Part shown: positions 12,001 to 22,906 of the stretch, piece after piece
Layout: each line of letters begins with the position of its first letter
How positions within the stretch are numbered: the first letter of the stretch is position 1
Notes under the pieces: model-generated
What the model saw: the letters and a program-made list of their open reading frames with translations, nothing else
Told to the model about the DNA's origin: nothing
The model's database searches: none
Origin: Nemopilema nomurai
Taxonomy: Eukaryota > Cnidaria > Scyphozoa > Rhizostomeae > Rhizostomatidae
Assembly: GCA_003864495.1 (NCBI GenBank)
Contig: ML133460.1
Coordinates: 248,001 to 312,000, forward strand
Reading direction: 5' to 3'
DNA: 64,000 nucleotides
Made by a program: the position numbers and the translations under genes

Positions 12001-15000
12001 TACTTGGAACAGAGGCTGCTTTGATTGGAGCTGATTGACGAACAGTTGCAGGTTTCTTGTGATCAGCTGACAGATCAAAGGAAGAGAGTCAAAAGAGTCT
12101 AACGTAATAACAATTGACATGACCTTGACATTGGTCAGAGATATGAAGACGTTTGAAGATGAAGATCAAAGGAATTCGTCCTAATGAAACACAACAGGGC
12201 AACACAAGTCAGAAACAAAAGAGGATACTAAAGAGGAAGCAAGCAAGATGATTAGATATGTTGCAAGGGCGGAGTTTATTCATTTTCAACTACCTTGAGC
12301 AGTGAGTCGTAAATGCGCGATTCCCAATAGGCATAGTACGAATGCATCTTTGGCGACTTCCCCGTGTTTGTGTGCGCGACTAGTCCCTCCATTTTCGTCA
12401 ATAACGGCCCGATGGCGCGGTATTTTCGAGCAAGCACCTCCATCTCTCTACTTCTGTGGCTTCTCAAGAACTCAAAGTAGTCCTTTGAAAAGAAACAGAA
12501 CATAGTTTACGGATAGAAATTCGACAAATTAGATACATGAAAACACTTTAACAATGGTCTACTCTATAAGAAAATTTACACCACATAGTTATTGACACCA
12601 TTACGCAACAGTTGATCAAAAATGGCCGTATATTGCATTTCAAGTGAATTTTTCGATTGAATGAAAAAATCTCTTTCACCTTTGCATCCAAATATGATAT
12701 TACAGGCGTCTTTGTTGGTCGCTTGAAAAGGACAGTTTTCTCCATTGTAGACAATCGACTGTTTATATCCTTGGCATTCTTTTGAACTTGATTCATCAAC
12801 GATTCAAATTTGCTGATGGCCTATAAAAGTAAGATTTAACATCAACTGAGCATACAACCAAAGCACATCACTGCAATATGGCGCGTGGAAATTTGAATAT
12901 GATGACTCAACACGAAGGCGTCAACACGAAAGTTGATTTGGACATTTCTTACCTGTTCGCATTTGGTGATGAAGTCAGAGATACCGAGAGAGTTCCAGTT
13001 CAGCCTTTTGGCTCCTGGCTTGAGCACACGTTGAAGATCCTTGATGTGGTCGTCCAACAGTTGCACCTGGAAGTGAAAACAATACTTCGTGGATTTCTCG
13101 TTAATTTATCTTTAATGATTTTTTGTTATTCAGTTACCATATTGAAAGATAAATGGCAAAGTAGAGCTTTACAGTGCAATTTGTAACCTGCGCAAAAGAG
13201 ATGAGTACTCATTTAGATTTGTGAACAGAAATACGTAGCCTTTCAAGTAATCATGATCATTGTTTTCAAGTCACATCCAGTTAGGAAACAACTATCGTTT
13301 CTCGCGCGCCACTCTATATCGTTACTCACTCTGTGACCCCGCATCTCTACCAGGAAACATAAGCTGATAGTCACAGAAGAGAGGAGATTTAGGTAATTTG
13401 GAACCATGTTGTGAACTATGGAACCAGTGATGGTGAGATTCTGGAAGTCTTCGTCTGAAACCGTCCAAAGAAGAATCCGTAATAGCAAATAGCTCGCTCT
13501 TATGACCATTGAAAATCAACAGTACAATCTACAGAGATTATAGATAGAAGCTTTATGGTGAACCATCGATCATTACCTCGGCGTTGTTCATGGTGCACAA
13601 ACAAATATCGTATCTGTTCAGCATCCGCTTCAGGCCATCTACGTATTGATTGTACTTGTCCTCCTACAAAACAGATCAAAGAAGTAGATGCACAGAACGG
13701 CACAGGTAGTGCATTGGATGATGCATGCAACGCATAGTGGTGCTACAAACAGACATTGGATTATGAAATGATCTTGGACTTTAGGGGGGTGCTACATAGA
13801 GAAGACATTGTAGCATGACATCTGAGATCTCATATGAAGAATAAGCATTAAATACTAAAGGACCGTTAAATACGAAGGAAAAAGACTATGATAGGAGATG
13901 AGCTTTAGATATCGATTTTCATACCAAGACCTTTCGTTCTTTAAGGACATGATTCATGTAGTGTAAATGTACATGTATATGGGTGTCAATGGCTTACCTG
14001 AAGTGCTACGTTTCTGGCCAGTTCTGGTATCGAGTAGCCGAGCTGCTCCAGGTACTTTGACTCGGTGATGATCTCAGACAACTCAGGTGCAAACTCGACG
14101 GCATAACGGGAGTAGTTTTGGGCTACGGAAAAATATCAAATATCTGTATTGATGCACAAATAATAAGAAAGTGTCATTGGCAACAGGATTTCTTAATCGG
14201 CAAAAAAGGGGGCAGTGCGGATAAATGGCTTGGCCTTGAGTGCTGGCTTGAAAGCATGACACTCGATAGCTCAATGGTAGAGCACTTGGCGTACAAAGAC
14301 AGGGGTCGTGACTTCGTGCCTCGCTCGGGTCGGTTATTTTCTCGTACTCTCTGCAAATTATAATAATAATGAAACATAACGAACAAATAAAAAATGAAAA
14401 GAGTTAAAGAGCCTGAAATTGAGTCAAATTCTGGACAAGAGGGAAAGAAGTCGTGTCAAAATTAAATTAATAAGCCAGTTTCAAGTTTATTACAAGTAAC
14501 TGTGAAAAAGTAAAAGAAATAAAGGCAGCAATGAAAAACATTACTGACAAGAATTTTCCCCAAATAAAGGCAGCAGTGAAACATTAGAGAAGCAGTTTCC
14601 CCAACCCAGAGAGTTGGAACTTTATTCAGTGTTGCGTGGTCATTATGCCTATAAGTCATTATGTGCCAATAAAACAAGCACGTTGGTACCTTGCCCGACT
14701 GTAGTGAGAGATGCAGTGCCTTCTCCCTCTTCGAAGCCCGGCCTCTCGTCCTCGCCCAGGGCATGCGTTCGCGCACTGGCAGCCGTGGTACTGACTCTAA
14801 CAAGCAGGTTCCTTTTCAAATATGACATCAGCGTCGACTCGAGGTTCTCCCGCCAAACAGCATATTTCTTCTCCTCGTACTCCTTCATTACGCGGGCAAC
14901 TGACACGTACTTCTTGATTACCTACAAGAAACGGTGATTCAGCTTTTTACAGTGTCGCTTGCAAGCGAAAGGGAATGGAACTTAAGCCGTTAACGATTTC

Positions 15001-18000
15001 CACCAGGATACCCACATTCACTACACAAGTGGCCTAGCATCTTTTTATCAGCACCACTGACTAAAAATGGTCTAAGTTTCATCTGATCAAAAATTCTGAG
15101 AACACTGAGAAAAAATCTAGGTCCAATGCAAAGAATGTGTACAAGACATTCCCATTCTCTCTTTTCTTAATTAGAATCTCGTAGAACATTAAATGTTTTA
15201 CTGCTAAAGAATATCGTGAATCATTATCATACTAAATCATCATATTCAAATATTCACCGCCGCAAAGCTGATGGTGGTCAAAAAAAGAGCCAAAGAGAGT
15301 GCCAAAGAAAGTGCCAAAGAATAGCATGCATCTAGTCGTTGTAATCATCCCATTTTGTCGTTATCATCTGATGTTCATAAGGTACAGCGGTAAAAGTAGT
15401 TCACTGGCAAAAGTGAGAAGTGCTTAAGGATACTATCATAGCCGCCACCATCAACACCCTCGACATCATCTCCAATAACCGATTGCCAGCAGCAACAGCA
15501 CTTTCTACTATCAAACTATAAAACTATACATTAACAAGTGTCATTCATGCACCGGGCAAAAAAGGGGGGTTACCTGCTTGCCCGTGTCTGTACTCAGCAT
15601 TTCTTCCATTGTTTGGAACTTGAGCACGGTCCTCTTGATGCGGTGGAACAGCGACCTCTCCCACATAATGGCGCCCGCCACTGGAGGCTGGTTCTTCGAC
15701 ACGGGGGGTGCTGCCTCGTACTCTTTGAACATGTCGAAGGCTTGGTCGACCTGAAAGTTACCATTATCCAAACAAATGAAATGGCGACATCATGATAGCT
15801 ATTTAGCGACTATGCGGTGCCAGTCTACAGAAACTTGGGAATTCTGTCCACATTATAGATTTGTTTCATTTTACAAGCAGGGAAATCTTTGAATGTTCTA
15901 TTCTACAAGCAGCGAAATATTTAATAATTCACTTTCAGTTAACTGTTAAATCTACTTCTTAATCTGTAATTCTAGCCAGTTTTACAACCATTCGATAGCT
16001 TATTGTGTTAGTGAGTAATTAAAAATTGGTTTTCAATGCATATTAAATATTTGATTGACAGGGATATGGTTTACTAGCTAAAGCTTCTGTCGAGTAGATT
16101 AAATCTTTGTATAAAAAAGTATTTCTGTATATAGGACTCAAACAGACGTTTATCATGGACAGGAAGCAAAGAAAGGTGACAATCAAACAAAGTAAAGACA
16201 TTGAAATGGTATGAAGATCGTATCAAACCTCTTTTCCGAACTGCAACAGGATGTCGTTGAATTTCCTCATCATCTGAGAATTGATAGCCTCCCGCGATCG
16301 GATGTGTCTGAAATTCAGCAACATGTCGAAGGCTCCCTCAGCTGACCTCAGTGTTTTGAAGGAGTCGTCGATGAAATGTTTTGCCTCGTTCTCGATGGCG
16401 ACAACCTGCTTTCTGAACCAGCTCATCACGTTGTTCCAACTGTTCGAGTGCCGCGTGCTGAACGGATCGAAGGCGACCTGAAAGATCATACTGCTGTATT
16501 AACAGGCATCTGCATGCTCCTATTAACAATCTCTTGGTGACGTTCAGGTGTATATATTGGCTATAGCATAGTCAGTGAAAAAATCAAACTCACCGATTCA
16601 ATGGGAACAATCAAGGCATCCACCCTTTTAAGCACATCCTCGATTCTTTTTGGATCGCCAGTCACTGCCTTCAGTTCGGGTCCAAAGATGTTGTAGAATT
16701 CTTCCATCACCTTAACACATTTATCAAAATAAAAAAAAGTATTCTAGGAGTCAAAGTCTCAAAGGCAAAGTTGCTCGGAGGTATTGAGATTTATAGAAAC
16801 ATGGAGTATTTCTATTACATTTCCATAAGCCCCGAGATTAATAAAAAGCCCTAAGCAATCAACCAAGTCTGAAGTTGCGGAAGTTCCCTGGAAACGAGCA
16901 AGATAAATTCAAATGGCGAGAACCTCTTGGTTGTGAGTTGGAGAATGAAACATGAATAACAGCTAGGTCAAGGAACAATGGGCCAAAATGTCTTAAATCG
17001 TGAGCACTACCTGAGCCACTTCGTAGAGGTCTTCGCAAATCCTAGCCATGTAATCAGTCCTCTCAAACAGCCTTTTCCGGTCAAACTCCCATCTAGCGTC
17101 CCTGCCAGATGCCTCGATTTTCGCACGCACTTCAAAATAGGAGTCCTTCCATATGCTGAGCGATTGTTTGGCTTCAGAAGTCTTCTTCTTGATGACCATC
17201 GGTGGCTCTCTACGGAAAGGCACCAGTTGAAATACTTCCAAACTTACTATACTTTATACCCAACCATCAACTTATGATGATCGTCTTTTATGATAAGGAA
17301 GTTTGTTTCTTATGAATCAACAATAGTGATTAACCAGTCTACTTGACAGCAACTAATCTTCTAATTACCATCTTTTTATGTCAAGTTTTAAAGTGAGAGT
17401 AAATGCAAAATTTGAGTAAATGAACTCGAGCATAACCGTAGTAAAGGTGAGACATTATTTTTTAACACGCCGTAAATTCAAGTCAGCCAGAGATAGAGTA
17501 TGGATTATCCAGAATTCAAACTGAAATAAACCATTCCAGAGTTTGTTAGAAGGAGGTTTATAATTATAGTGGGTTAATTTGAAAGCACAGGCACTGGATC
17601 GCGTGGAAGCTACAAGCCCAGCTGCTCAAAAATCCTTGAATTGCAAAACTGGAAAATTCAGCCACCCTACATTGTTTTTTATGTGCCGTTCACTCACCTT
17701 AGAATCTTACGTACGTTGATAACTCTGGCGACCCTTTCGGCTACTTCCCAAGCGATGCGCTCCATCAAAGGCACCATCCTTTCGTCTTTGTTGTAATGAC
17801 GAGAAATAATCCAAACCATATGCAAGGCAGTCATAAGCGAAGGTATTGTGTCAACAACGATCTGAAAACTGTTGCCTTGTGACAAGTTCTTGAAGTGTCT
17901 TTCCAGCGTGGACAGAAAACGTACGTTATCCTTGGCTTCAACGTAGTATTTGGTCAATTCAGTCCTAAGAAACGACTCTCATTTAGCACAGAGTGAGATG

Positions 18001-20325
18001 TAGGAAAATGCTTGGTTCATAATAAATGCTTTGGTTAAGTCCAAAGCAAAGATCTGCATAAGATACAAAGGTATAAATGAATGCACTCTACATAAGGAAT
18101 AGAAGCTAAATCTCAGTTGAGAGAAACCATAAAAACATTGAAATGGAATGATTGTAGAACTTTTCCTAAACTGTTTCCATCAATCAATTTTTCAAGAGTT
18201 CCTTATACTATACACTATATGTCAAAAATATTCAAAATTGACTAACCAGTGAATGAAACATTGGCCCCATCACACTGGCATAAAGGCAAACAGGCTGAAA
18301 AAATGCTTTTCTCACTTACTTGTGATAGTCATAGCCTGCCAAACTCTCAGATTGCGCTTCTATGAGAGTGTCAATGACCTTTTTGACGACAGGCAGATTT
18401 AGCTGCTCATACAGTGCACTAAGTGTTGCATTCCGCTCCCTCCAGAAGTCGACTTCACCCAATGGGCCACTACCTTGTGGCGTTCTCCGAAGCACTTGCT
18501 CTACAGCAGAGGCCACCGTCATCTCCCAGTTGTGAAGTGTCTCTTCAAGTTTCATGACCAAGCTTCTATCTTTTGCATAAGACTTTATGGACCCTGTCAA
18601 ACTCATCAGACTTGGGGAAATGTCCAGCTTAATGTCCCCTTCGATTTGCTTTATGGTGCGATTTATTGTCAAGCCAAATTTCTGCAAGCTGATTAAAAAG
18701 TCATCTCTCACGAACAGCCTGTTCCTTTGCTCAAGTGCTTTCTGTTGAGCAATAATCTCTGTATCAGACATTCCTTCATATGTTTCACTCTTGTGGCTGT
18801 TATAACTCAAAAGCATGTTGTAAATGTGACAAAGGACTTCCTCCAGTGTAAGCAAAGGTGGTGCGTTGAGTGTTCCAAATTCAAATGCTGTAACAAGAGT
18901 CTGTTCAGCTTCTTCAAGACTTGAAGGCATTGGTGCAGGTTGATTGGTATTATGCATGAAAAAGAACACCTCACCATCAATGAAATCTGGCAATGTTCCA
19001 ACATGCATCTGAAGGTAGGTCTTTGTTACTTTCTGTATTATTATTTTCTGAAAAAATATTTTGTTCAAAATTACGTCACCTGTCTATATATCATAACTTT
19101 TTAACATCAATAATATACGTAGTTAAGTATATGACTTTTAAAAAGTTAGTTCTTTATCAGTCATTGATCAACAGCTATCTGCAATTGTGATTATGATACC
19201 ATTTCAAAGATGCAAATAATAATATCTGACAAACAGCCTGAAAAACCTTGAAAACCACCCCTGCACTTTTTCTTTTACCTCAGTTTCAATTCACACCATT
19301 CAAAATAAACTTTTGAATATTATTTACAAATCAAAAGCTGGTGAAACACGAAGAAAAGAAAACACTAGCATCCTGTTTAGTGCAAAATCTAGAAAGTTTT
19401 CTACTAAAGCTCTGAAAGTATTCAATGTTATAGGGGCCTATTCTTCTTTATGTAGTCAGTTTGTAAGCTAACAGAGACACCAAATTTCATGTCTGCTCTT
19501 CATAGCACCCATTAGTTGAATGTATACATGCTGATAATATTTTCTCCTCTGTATTGTCAAATTAAACCACACATTTATAAATATTGTTTTACAGAAAGGC
19601 TTACAGTTTTTTGCATAATTTTCTTCTCATCCATTAGCTCATCCCCTATGTCCATAACTTCACTGATTGCACTCTCTTGATTCTCTCCATCTTTTGGCAC
19701 ATTATCTCTGCCATCTTTGCTTGGTGTTTCAGTTTCATCATTTGTAATACTTCCAAGTGCAGATTGTGTCTTGGAATTGACATCTTCATCGACAGTGGAA
19801 CCTTCGTCTACAGGCAGCTCAGGCTCTATATTCAGAAGTTGCACTGATTTATAACAGAACAGTCTTATTTCTAAATATATCTTAGTTTATATATGAATTA
19901 CTGACAAATATACTGTGATCCTATGATTTTTTTCTTTTTTTTTTCAAGTTGCCCTTTACCCTCTATTATATTTATTATAATTTTTTGGTGAAATACATGT
20001 ATGACGGACTATCTAATTGTTATTAAAAATAACAGATATAAAAAACTTCACTTCAAAGCAAATTTCAATTGTTCAGCTTAACAAAGTCATGGCTACAGAT
20101 CCACTCACCTATTTCAACTTCAATTTCCTCCTCTTCTTCCTTTTTTTCAGTGTAGAATAAAACAGCACTTCCATCCTTAGAGGCGTTATTCAAGAATTCT
20201 TGTAAAAGCGTTTCGTTTTTGCCATCATCTCTAACGATAAACTCTTCGAAGATCGACGATTGTCTCAAAGACGGCAAGCCCTCCTCAAGCCGAACTTTCA
20301 TCCATTCAATCCTTGTATCATCCAT
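733..20325 (-). CDS. DNAH10: DNAH10, axonemal dynein heavy chain 10 (5' half, 36 exons; 3' end outside window)
   Basis: Heavy chain of inner-arm dynein f/I1 (the Chlamydomonas 1-alpha heavy chain by orthology), a microtubule motor in the axoneme of cilia and flagella. Joining 36 minus-strand exons gives 6,708 coding bases, exactly 2,236 codons, starting at ATG 20325-20323. Vertebrate DNAH10 is about 4,500 residues, so roughly half is present. The residue order is acidic N-terminus, DHC_N1 stem, linker, AAA1 and the start of AAA2. AAA1 carries Walker A GPAGTGKT (residues about 1976-1983), Walker B CFDEFNR (about 2026) and [19 protein letters not shown]. The AAA1 and AAA2 wording fits DNAH10 rather than the related DNAH2. 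Exons are listed in the sub-entries. One intron is GC-AG (3393-3921). CCDC92 starts divergently about 2.9 kb away. The frame is intact throughout. Confidence 0.95.
1425..3392 (-). CDS. DNAH10: DNAH10 coding exons 31-35: AAA1 motor module
   Basis: Exons are 3209-3392, 2847-2981, 2211-2363, 1887-2075 and 1425-1571 (residues about 1903-2172). AAA1 is the main ATP-hydrolysing site of dynein. [20 protein letters not shown] lies in exon 31, and the Walker A loop GPAGTGKTE is in exon 32 (about 2925-2948). Walker B in CFDEFNRID is in exon 33, [19 protein letters not shown] in exon 34 and [20 protein letters not shown] in exon 35. All catalytic signatures are intact, so this is not a pseudogene over the span visible. 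Confidence 0.96.
3922..8445 (-). CDS. DNAH10: DNAH10 coding exons 22-30: linker (DHC_N2)
   Basis: Exons are 8267-8445, 7629-7840, 7051-7286, 6474-6628, 5771-5893, 5420-5653, 4753-4976, 4265-4433 and 3922-4022 (residues about 1359-1903). This is the linker that swings across the AAA ring in the power stroke. Conserved linker text seen includes [76 protein letters not shown] and [14 protein letters not shown]. Exon 30 ends at a GC donor (see the finding). The SINE-like insertion at 4499-4656 lies in the intron between exons 28 and 29. Confidence 0.93.
4499..4656 (+). mobile_element. tRNA-derived SINE-like insertion with hairpin ends (copy 1)
   Basis: The 158-bp insert is flanked by a 12-bp direct repeat AAATACTGAAGA (4487-4498 and 4657-4668), a target-site duplication. 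The core, 4551-4632, resembles a tRNA. It has an A-box-like TAGCTCAGTTGG, an anticodon-arm-like stem TTGAC/GTCAA, a B-box-like AGTTCGAGTCC and a short CCGAC/GTCGG acceptor-like stem. The arms 4522-4555 and 4624-4656 are near-perfect inverted repeats of about 33 bp, so the whole unit can fold as a hairpin with the tRNA-like part at its tip. It lies antisense in the intron between DNAH10 exons 28 and 29. A SINE is the best reading; a tRNA pseudogene is the alternative. Confidence 0.75.
8756..14122 (-). CDS. DNAH10: DNAH10 coding exons 10-21: stem
   Basis: Exons are 13998-14122, 13577-13663, 12953-13066, 12680-12820, 12294-12482, 11906-12066, 11488-11719, 10972-11061, 10311-10475, 9601-9759, 9196-9312 and 8756-8858 (residues about 798-1358). 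This is the poorly conserved distal stem, so individual exons are recognised mainly by clean splice sites and phase continuity. Exons 11 and 12 join as [20 protein letters not shown], matching the family pattern of a short helix before a KLxW-type motif (RLNW here). Small exons (87-117 bp) are the least certain. Introns contain an (AG)n microsatellite and a tRNA-like SINE, annotated separately. Confidence 0.8.
9015..9095. repeat. (AG)n microsatellite
   Basis: About 40 uninterrupted AG dinucleotides in the intron between DNAH10 exons 20 and 21. On the transcribed strand it reads (CT)n. Confidence 0.98.
14179..14353 (+). mobile_element. tRNA-derived SINE-like insertion (diverged copy 2)
   Basis: A second, divergent member of the family at 4499-4656. 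The shared parts are GGCAACAGGATTTCT at the left, AGTGCGGA-type sequence, an A-box-like ATAGCTCAATGG, GCACTTGGCGTACAAAGAC around the anticodon arm, and GCTCGGGTCGGTTATTTT with ACTCTCT at the right. The B box is degraded (GACTTCGTGCC) and the left arm is not an inverted copy of the right. The copy is therefore older or derived from another subfamily. It sits in the intron between DNAH10 exons 9 and 10. Outer limits are approximate. Confidence 0.65.
14690..17964 (-). CDS. DNAH10: DNAH10 coding exons 4-9: DHC_N1 tail region
   Basis: Exons are 17698-17964, 17011-17209, 16594-16710, 16229-16477, 15574-15750 and 14690-14921, covering residues about 384-797. They form the N-terminal stem (DHC_N1), which in axonemal dyneins contacts intermediate chains and partner heavy chains. 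Visible text includes the stem motif [18 protein letters not shown] (exon 4) and [20 protein letters not shown] (exon 7). All borders are GT-AG and the frame is continuous. The introns hold nothing recognisable beyond AT-rich sequence. Confidence 0.88.
18320..20325 (-). CDS. DNAH10: DNAH10 coding exons 1-3: N-terminus and start of DHC_N1 stem
   Basis: Exon 1 is 20109-20325, exon 2 is 19605-19825 and exon 3 is 18320-19032 (residues 1 to about 384). The protein opens [20 protein letters not shown] and then has an acidic stretch rich in Glu and Asp, continuing through exon 2. Exon 3 (713 bp) is by far the longest exon in this part of the gene. It contains the DHC_N1 hallmark [19 protein letters not shown]. 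An alternative acceptor 24 bp inside exon 3, giving right end 19008, is also in frame. I prefer 19032 because of its upstream pyrimidine tract. Confidence 0.88.
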
Positions 20326-21381
20326 TGCTTCTCGCTGAAGTAAACTTTACGTCAAGACTGGTACTGTCATATCAATCACAAGTATGTTAGGCCTAGGCCA
20401 TTACCCAGTTGGACTTACGCTGAAAATATATGTTTTCGCAAGGTGAGAAATCCGTTTCTAACACTATATATTATGCCATGCTCCAAATATGTAGACTATT
20501 AATGAAAAAGACTCCAAAAAGCGTTTTTAAACTTGTTTGCAAATGATCAAACGGCTTGATTTGCAGCTCCGTCTACAGTGTAACTGTAGTTGCCATGGAG
20601 AAATGATGCGAGCTTGGAGAAACGCATGCGTGAACTTCATTGGAAGCTTTAGAATAATGAGCCTTTCTAAAAACGCTCCAAAACATTAACATATAATCAG
20701 TTCACGAATCAAAATGAAGGAAAAACTACTTAAGTCAGTTTATGGAGTCATTGCCTCGAGTGTGGTTGTCGTCACAAGACCTCTCTTTTCGTCTTTGTCT
20801 TCTTTGAAGAGATATTTTTGAGATGGCTAACGTTTCATTAACCAAATTTTGGACAGAGTTTTTTCTCAAAGTCATCCATGGGCCATGAGTTAATTTCAAT
20901 TATGCACGATTACTGCTTAAATACCTAACTAGGTTGGTGGCTGTTGGGTAAGGGTAATATTTTAGTTAGATTCCTTTCGATGATCTTAAAAGACAAAGTA
21001 GCTGATTTAAGAATATTTTTTGTATCCGAACAATATGTTTGGAATCTGTTACTAAAAATACTTGCTTAAAATACTAAAAATCAGTGCTCAAAGATCAAAT
21101 TAGTAAGGGATCGGGACTTTGCAAAAATTTAGAAGACCGTGAATATGAGGAGCCCCACTTGACCATATCTCAGGCACCACGGAGGGTTGAAAAAGTGGGA
21201 GTGGGGGGACTAAAACTGAAGAAAAATTTCGTTCTTATTAAATATCTATCTATAAGATTGAAGCCCCAAAATTTTCAGACTTCTGCTAGTCCAGCTACTG
21301 CCATTTGTTTGAAAAGTACGCTTTAAAACTAGTACTGTACCCCCGGAATCGAATATACAGACCTAAAATGTACCTTGAATC
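20326..21381. other. DNAH10 5' flank and intergenic DNA
   Basis: No coding sequence was recognised. The part nearest DNAH10 (20326 to about 20700) should contain its promoter, including the X-box-like motif at 20589. The rest is AT-rich sequence with no supported feature. Confidence 0.6.
20589..20603 (-). promoter_or_regulatory. RFX X-box-like motif upstream of DNAH10
   Basis: GTTGCCATGGAGAAA resembles the ciliary X-box (GTNNYY-AT-RRNAAC). It has a perfect left half, the AT spacer, and one mismatch in the last half. It lies about 265 bp upstream of the DNAH10 ATG. RFX factors control axonemal genes in animals. The assignment rests on motif and position only. Confidence 0.4.
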
Positions 21382-22060
21382 CAGGGACGCCGGAGGGGGG
21401 GGCGCGGGGGGGCGAGCCCTTTTGGTAATTCATTTTAAGAACCTTACATGCGATTCAACGGAAATCATGCATAAAAATTCGAGTTGTTATGACTGACATT
21501 AACATTGACATAAAGTTGCTTCTAAGCAGAAGACATCCTGAAGTTCTTCAGATTCCATACACAAGACATAATGAAAACCCTAGTTTCAAATAATTGATTG
21601 ATTGTTTATTGATCTATTATTTACAAATTTAAGTTTGTCATATGTATTCTTATGAGTGCAGAATGAAAGTGTATGGCCGAAAGGCATTCGATTATCGTTA
21701 GGAACGGAAAAAATTGTAGTTCTGCATAAGTTTATTACAGCCCATAAATACAACTGACGGTAACTTATGTTGAAACGTGATCAAGAGCCGCCATAGCTTC
21801 GTCGCCTTATCAGCCAAACATCAGTAACGAAAATCAATGATGCTCATGACTGGAAATTGCAACTTCAAAATAAGTAACATGCGATTTGGAATGAGAACAT
21901 GTGGAGAAATAGCCACAAAATGTCGTAAAAGAACACGATTAATCTTCGATGCGAGTACCCCGGACCTCCAGTTTTTAGGCTCGTTTCCCTCGCCTTTGAT
22001 CTTCATTGCCCTTTCGTTCCTAACCCCCCCCTCTGCCCTACAATCGCTCCGGCGTCCCTG
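21382..22060. mobile_element. hAT-like non-autonomous DNA transposon (679 bp)
   Basis: Terminal inverted repeats CAGGGACGCCGGAG (left, 21382) and its reverse complement (right end 22060) match over 14 bp. The element is flanked by an exact 8-bp direct duplication CTTGAATC (21374-21381 and 22061-22068). An 8-bp duplication plus CAG-starting inverted repeats is the hAT superfamily signature. The interior has no transposase-like frame, so this is a MITE-type passenger. It includes G-rich (left) and C-rich (right) subterminal tracts. Confidence 0.85.
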
Positions 22061-22366
22061 CTTGAATCTTTCTTCTTTGCATCAAATTTTGACTTTTTGG
22101 CTTAAAAACCAGCACTAAATAAGTATCATGAAAACCAAAACATTTTTAGAATATACTGATAAAGGCTGTGGTATCTGCATTTTGTAGTAACCTTTTGTAG
22201 TAAGTCCCAAAATGAAACGAGATACTTTTCTTCTTCATCAGTTTCATCAGTTTCATATCATGTGCATCACTTTGGAATGTTTTTTGCTCGGTAAGCAACT
22301 TCACAGCTGCGACCAAAATGCATCTGTCATTGGTCGATCCTGTTTTTAGTTGCCGTGGAGCCAATG

Positions 22367-22374
22367 TGACGTCA
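22367..22374. promoter_or_regulatory. CRE/ATF consensus site (left arm)
   Basis: Perfect TGACGTCA palindrome inside the left arm of the inverted repeat. A mirrored copy is at 22899-22906, about 300 bp upstream of the CCDC92 ATG. Its function is inferred from the consensus only. Confidence 0.4.
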
Positions 22375-22898
22375 CATGAATTTGGTTTTGCATGCTCTGT
22401 GGTCTATGCCAAGTGCCGAAACAAGCAAGTTTTTGAAATAAATAATGTATATTAGGCCTTGGCAAAAATTAAAGCTTTTTAAGTTTTCAATAGCTGTCCA
22501 ATCTTCCCGTTTTAAAAGTATCGCTTATCATGACTTACATTGTTACACAAGTATTTATATGTAATGCCTCAAAATCTATCACAGGAGCCGCATTTACACA
22601 GTTTTTGGTTCCTTTTGTCATAATTTATACCCTCAATCTCTCTACCGCTTTTTTCTCTTGCGCCAAAGCAATTTGAATGAAATAAATATTTGAAATAAAT
22701 AAATATATCCGAAATAAATATTTGTGTAACAATGTAAATCGTGATAAGCGATACTTTTTAAACGGGAAGATTGGACAGCTATTGAAAACTTAAAAAGCTT
22801 TAATTTTTTGCTAAGGCCTGATATACATTATTTATTTCAAAAACCTGCTTGTTACGGCACTTGGCATAGACCACAGAGCATGCAAAACCAAATTCATG

Positions 22899-22906
22899 TG
22901 ACGTCA
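22899..22906. promoter_or_regulatory. CRE/ATF consensus site (right arm, CCDC92 upstream)
   Basis: Perfect TGACGTCA about 300 bp upstream of the CCDC92 start codon, in the right arm of the inverted repeat. It is followed by GGCTCCACGGCAAC, which contains an RFX-like GGCAAC half site. Confidence 0.45.

Noticed and set aside
13243..13519. Open minus-strand frames as an extra DNAH10 exon
   Set aside because: Exons 11 (13577-13663) and 12 (12953-13066) already join in frame with the expected family sequence, and no good splice pair surrounds these frames.
733..20325. DNAH2 as the identity of the dynein
   Set aside because: The AAA1-AAA2 text ([31 protein letters not shown]) matches DNAH10 rather than DNAH2 (which has TELPENLKSMFRP), as far as I recall the families.
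22146..22364. 72-codon minus-strand frame near the inverted repeat
   Set aside because: It straddles the outer edge of the repeat arm, has no recognisable domain and no splice context.
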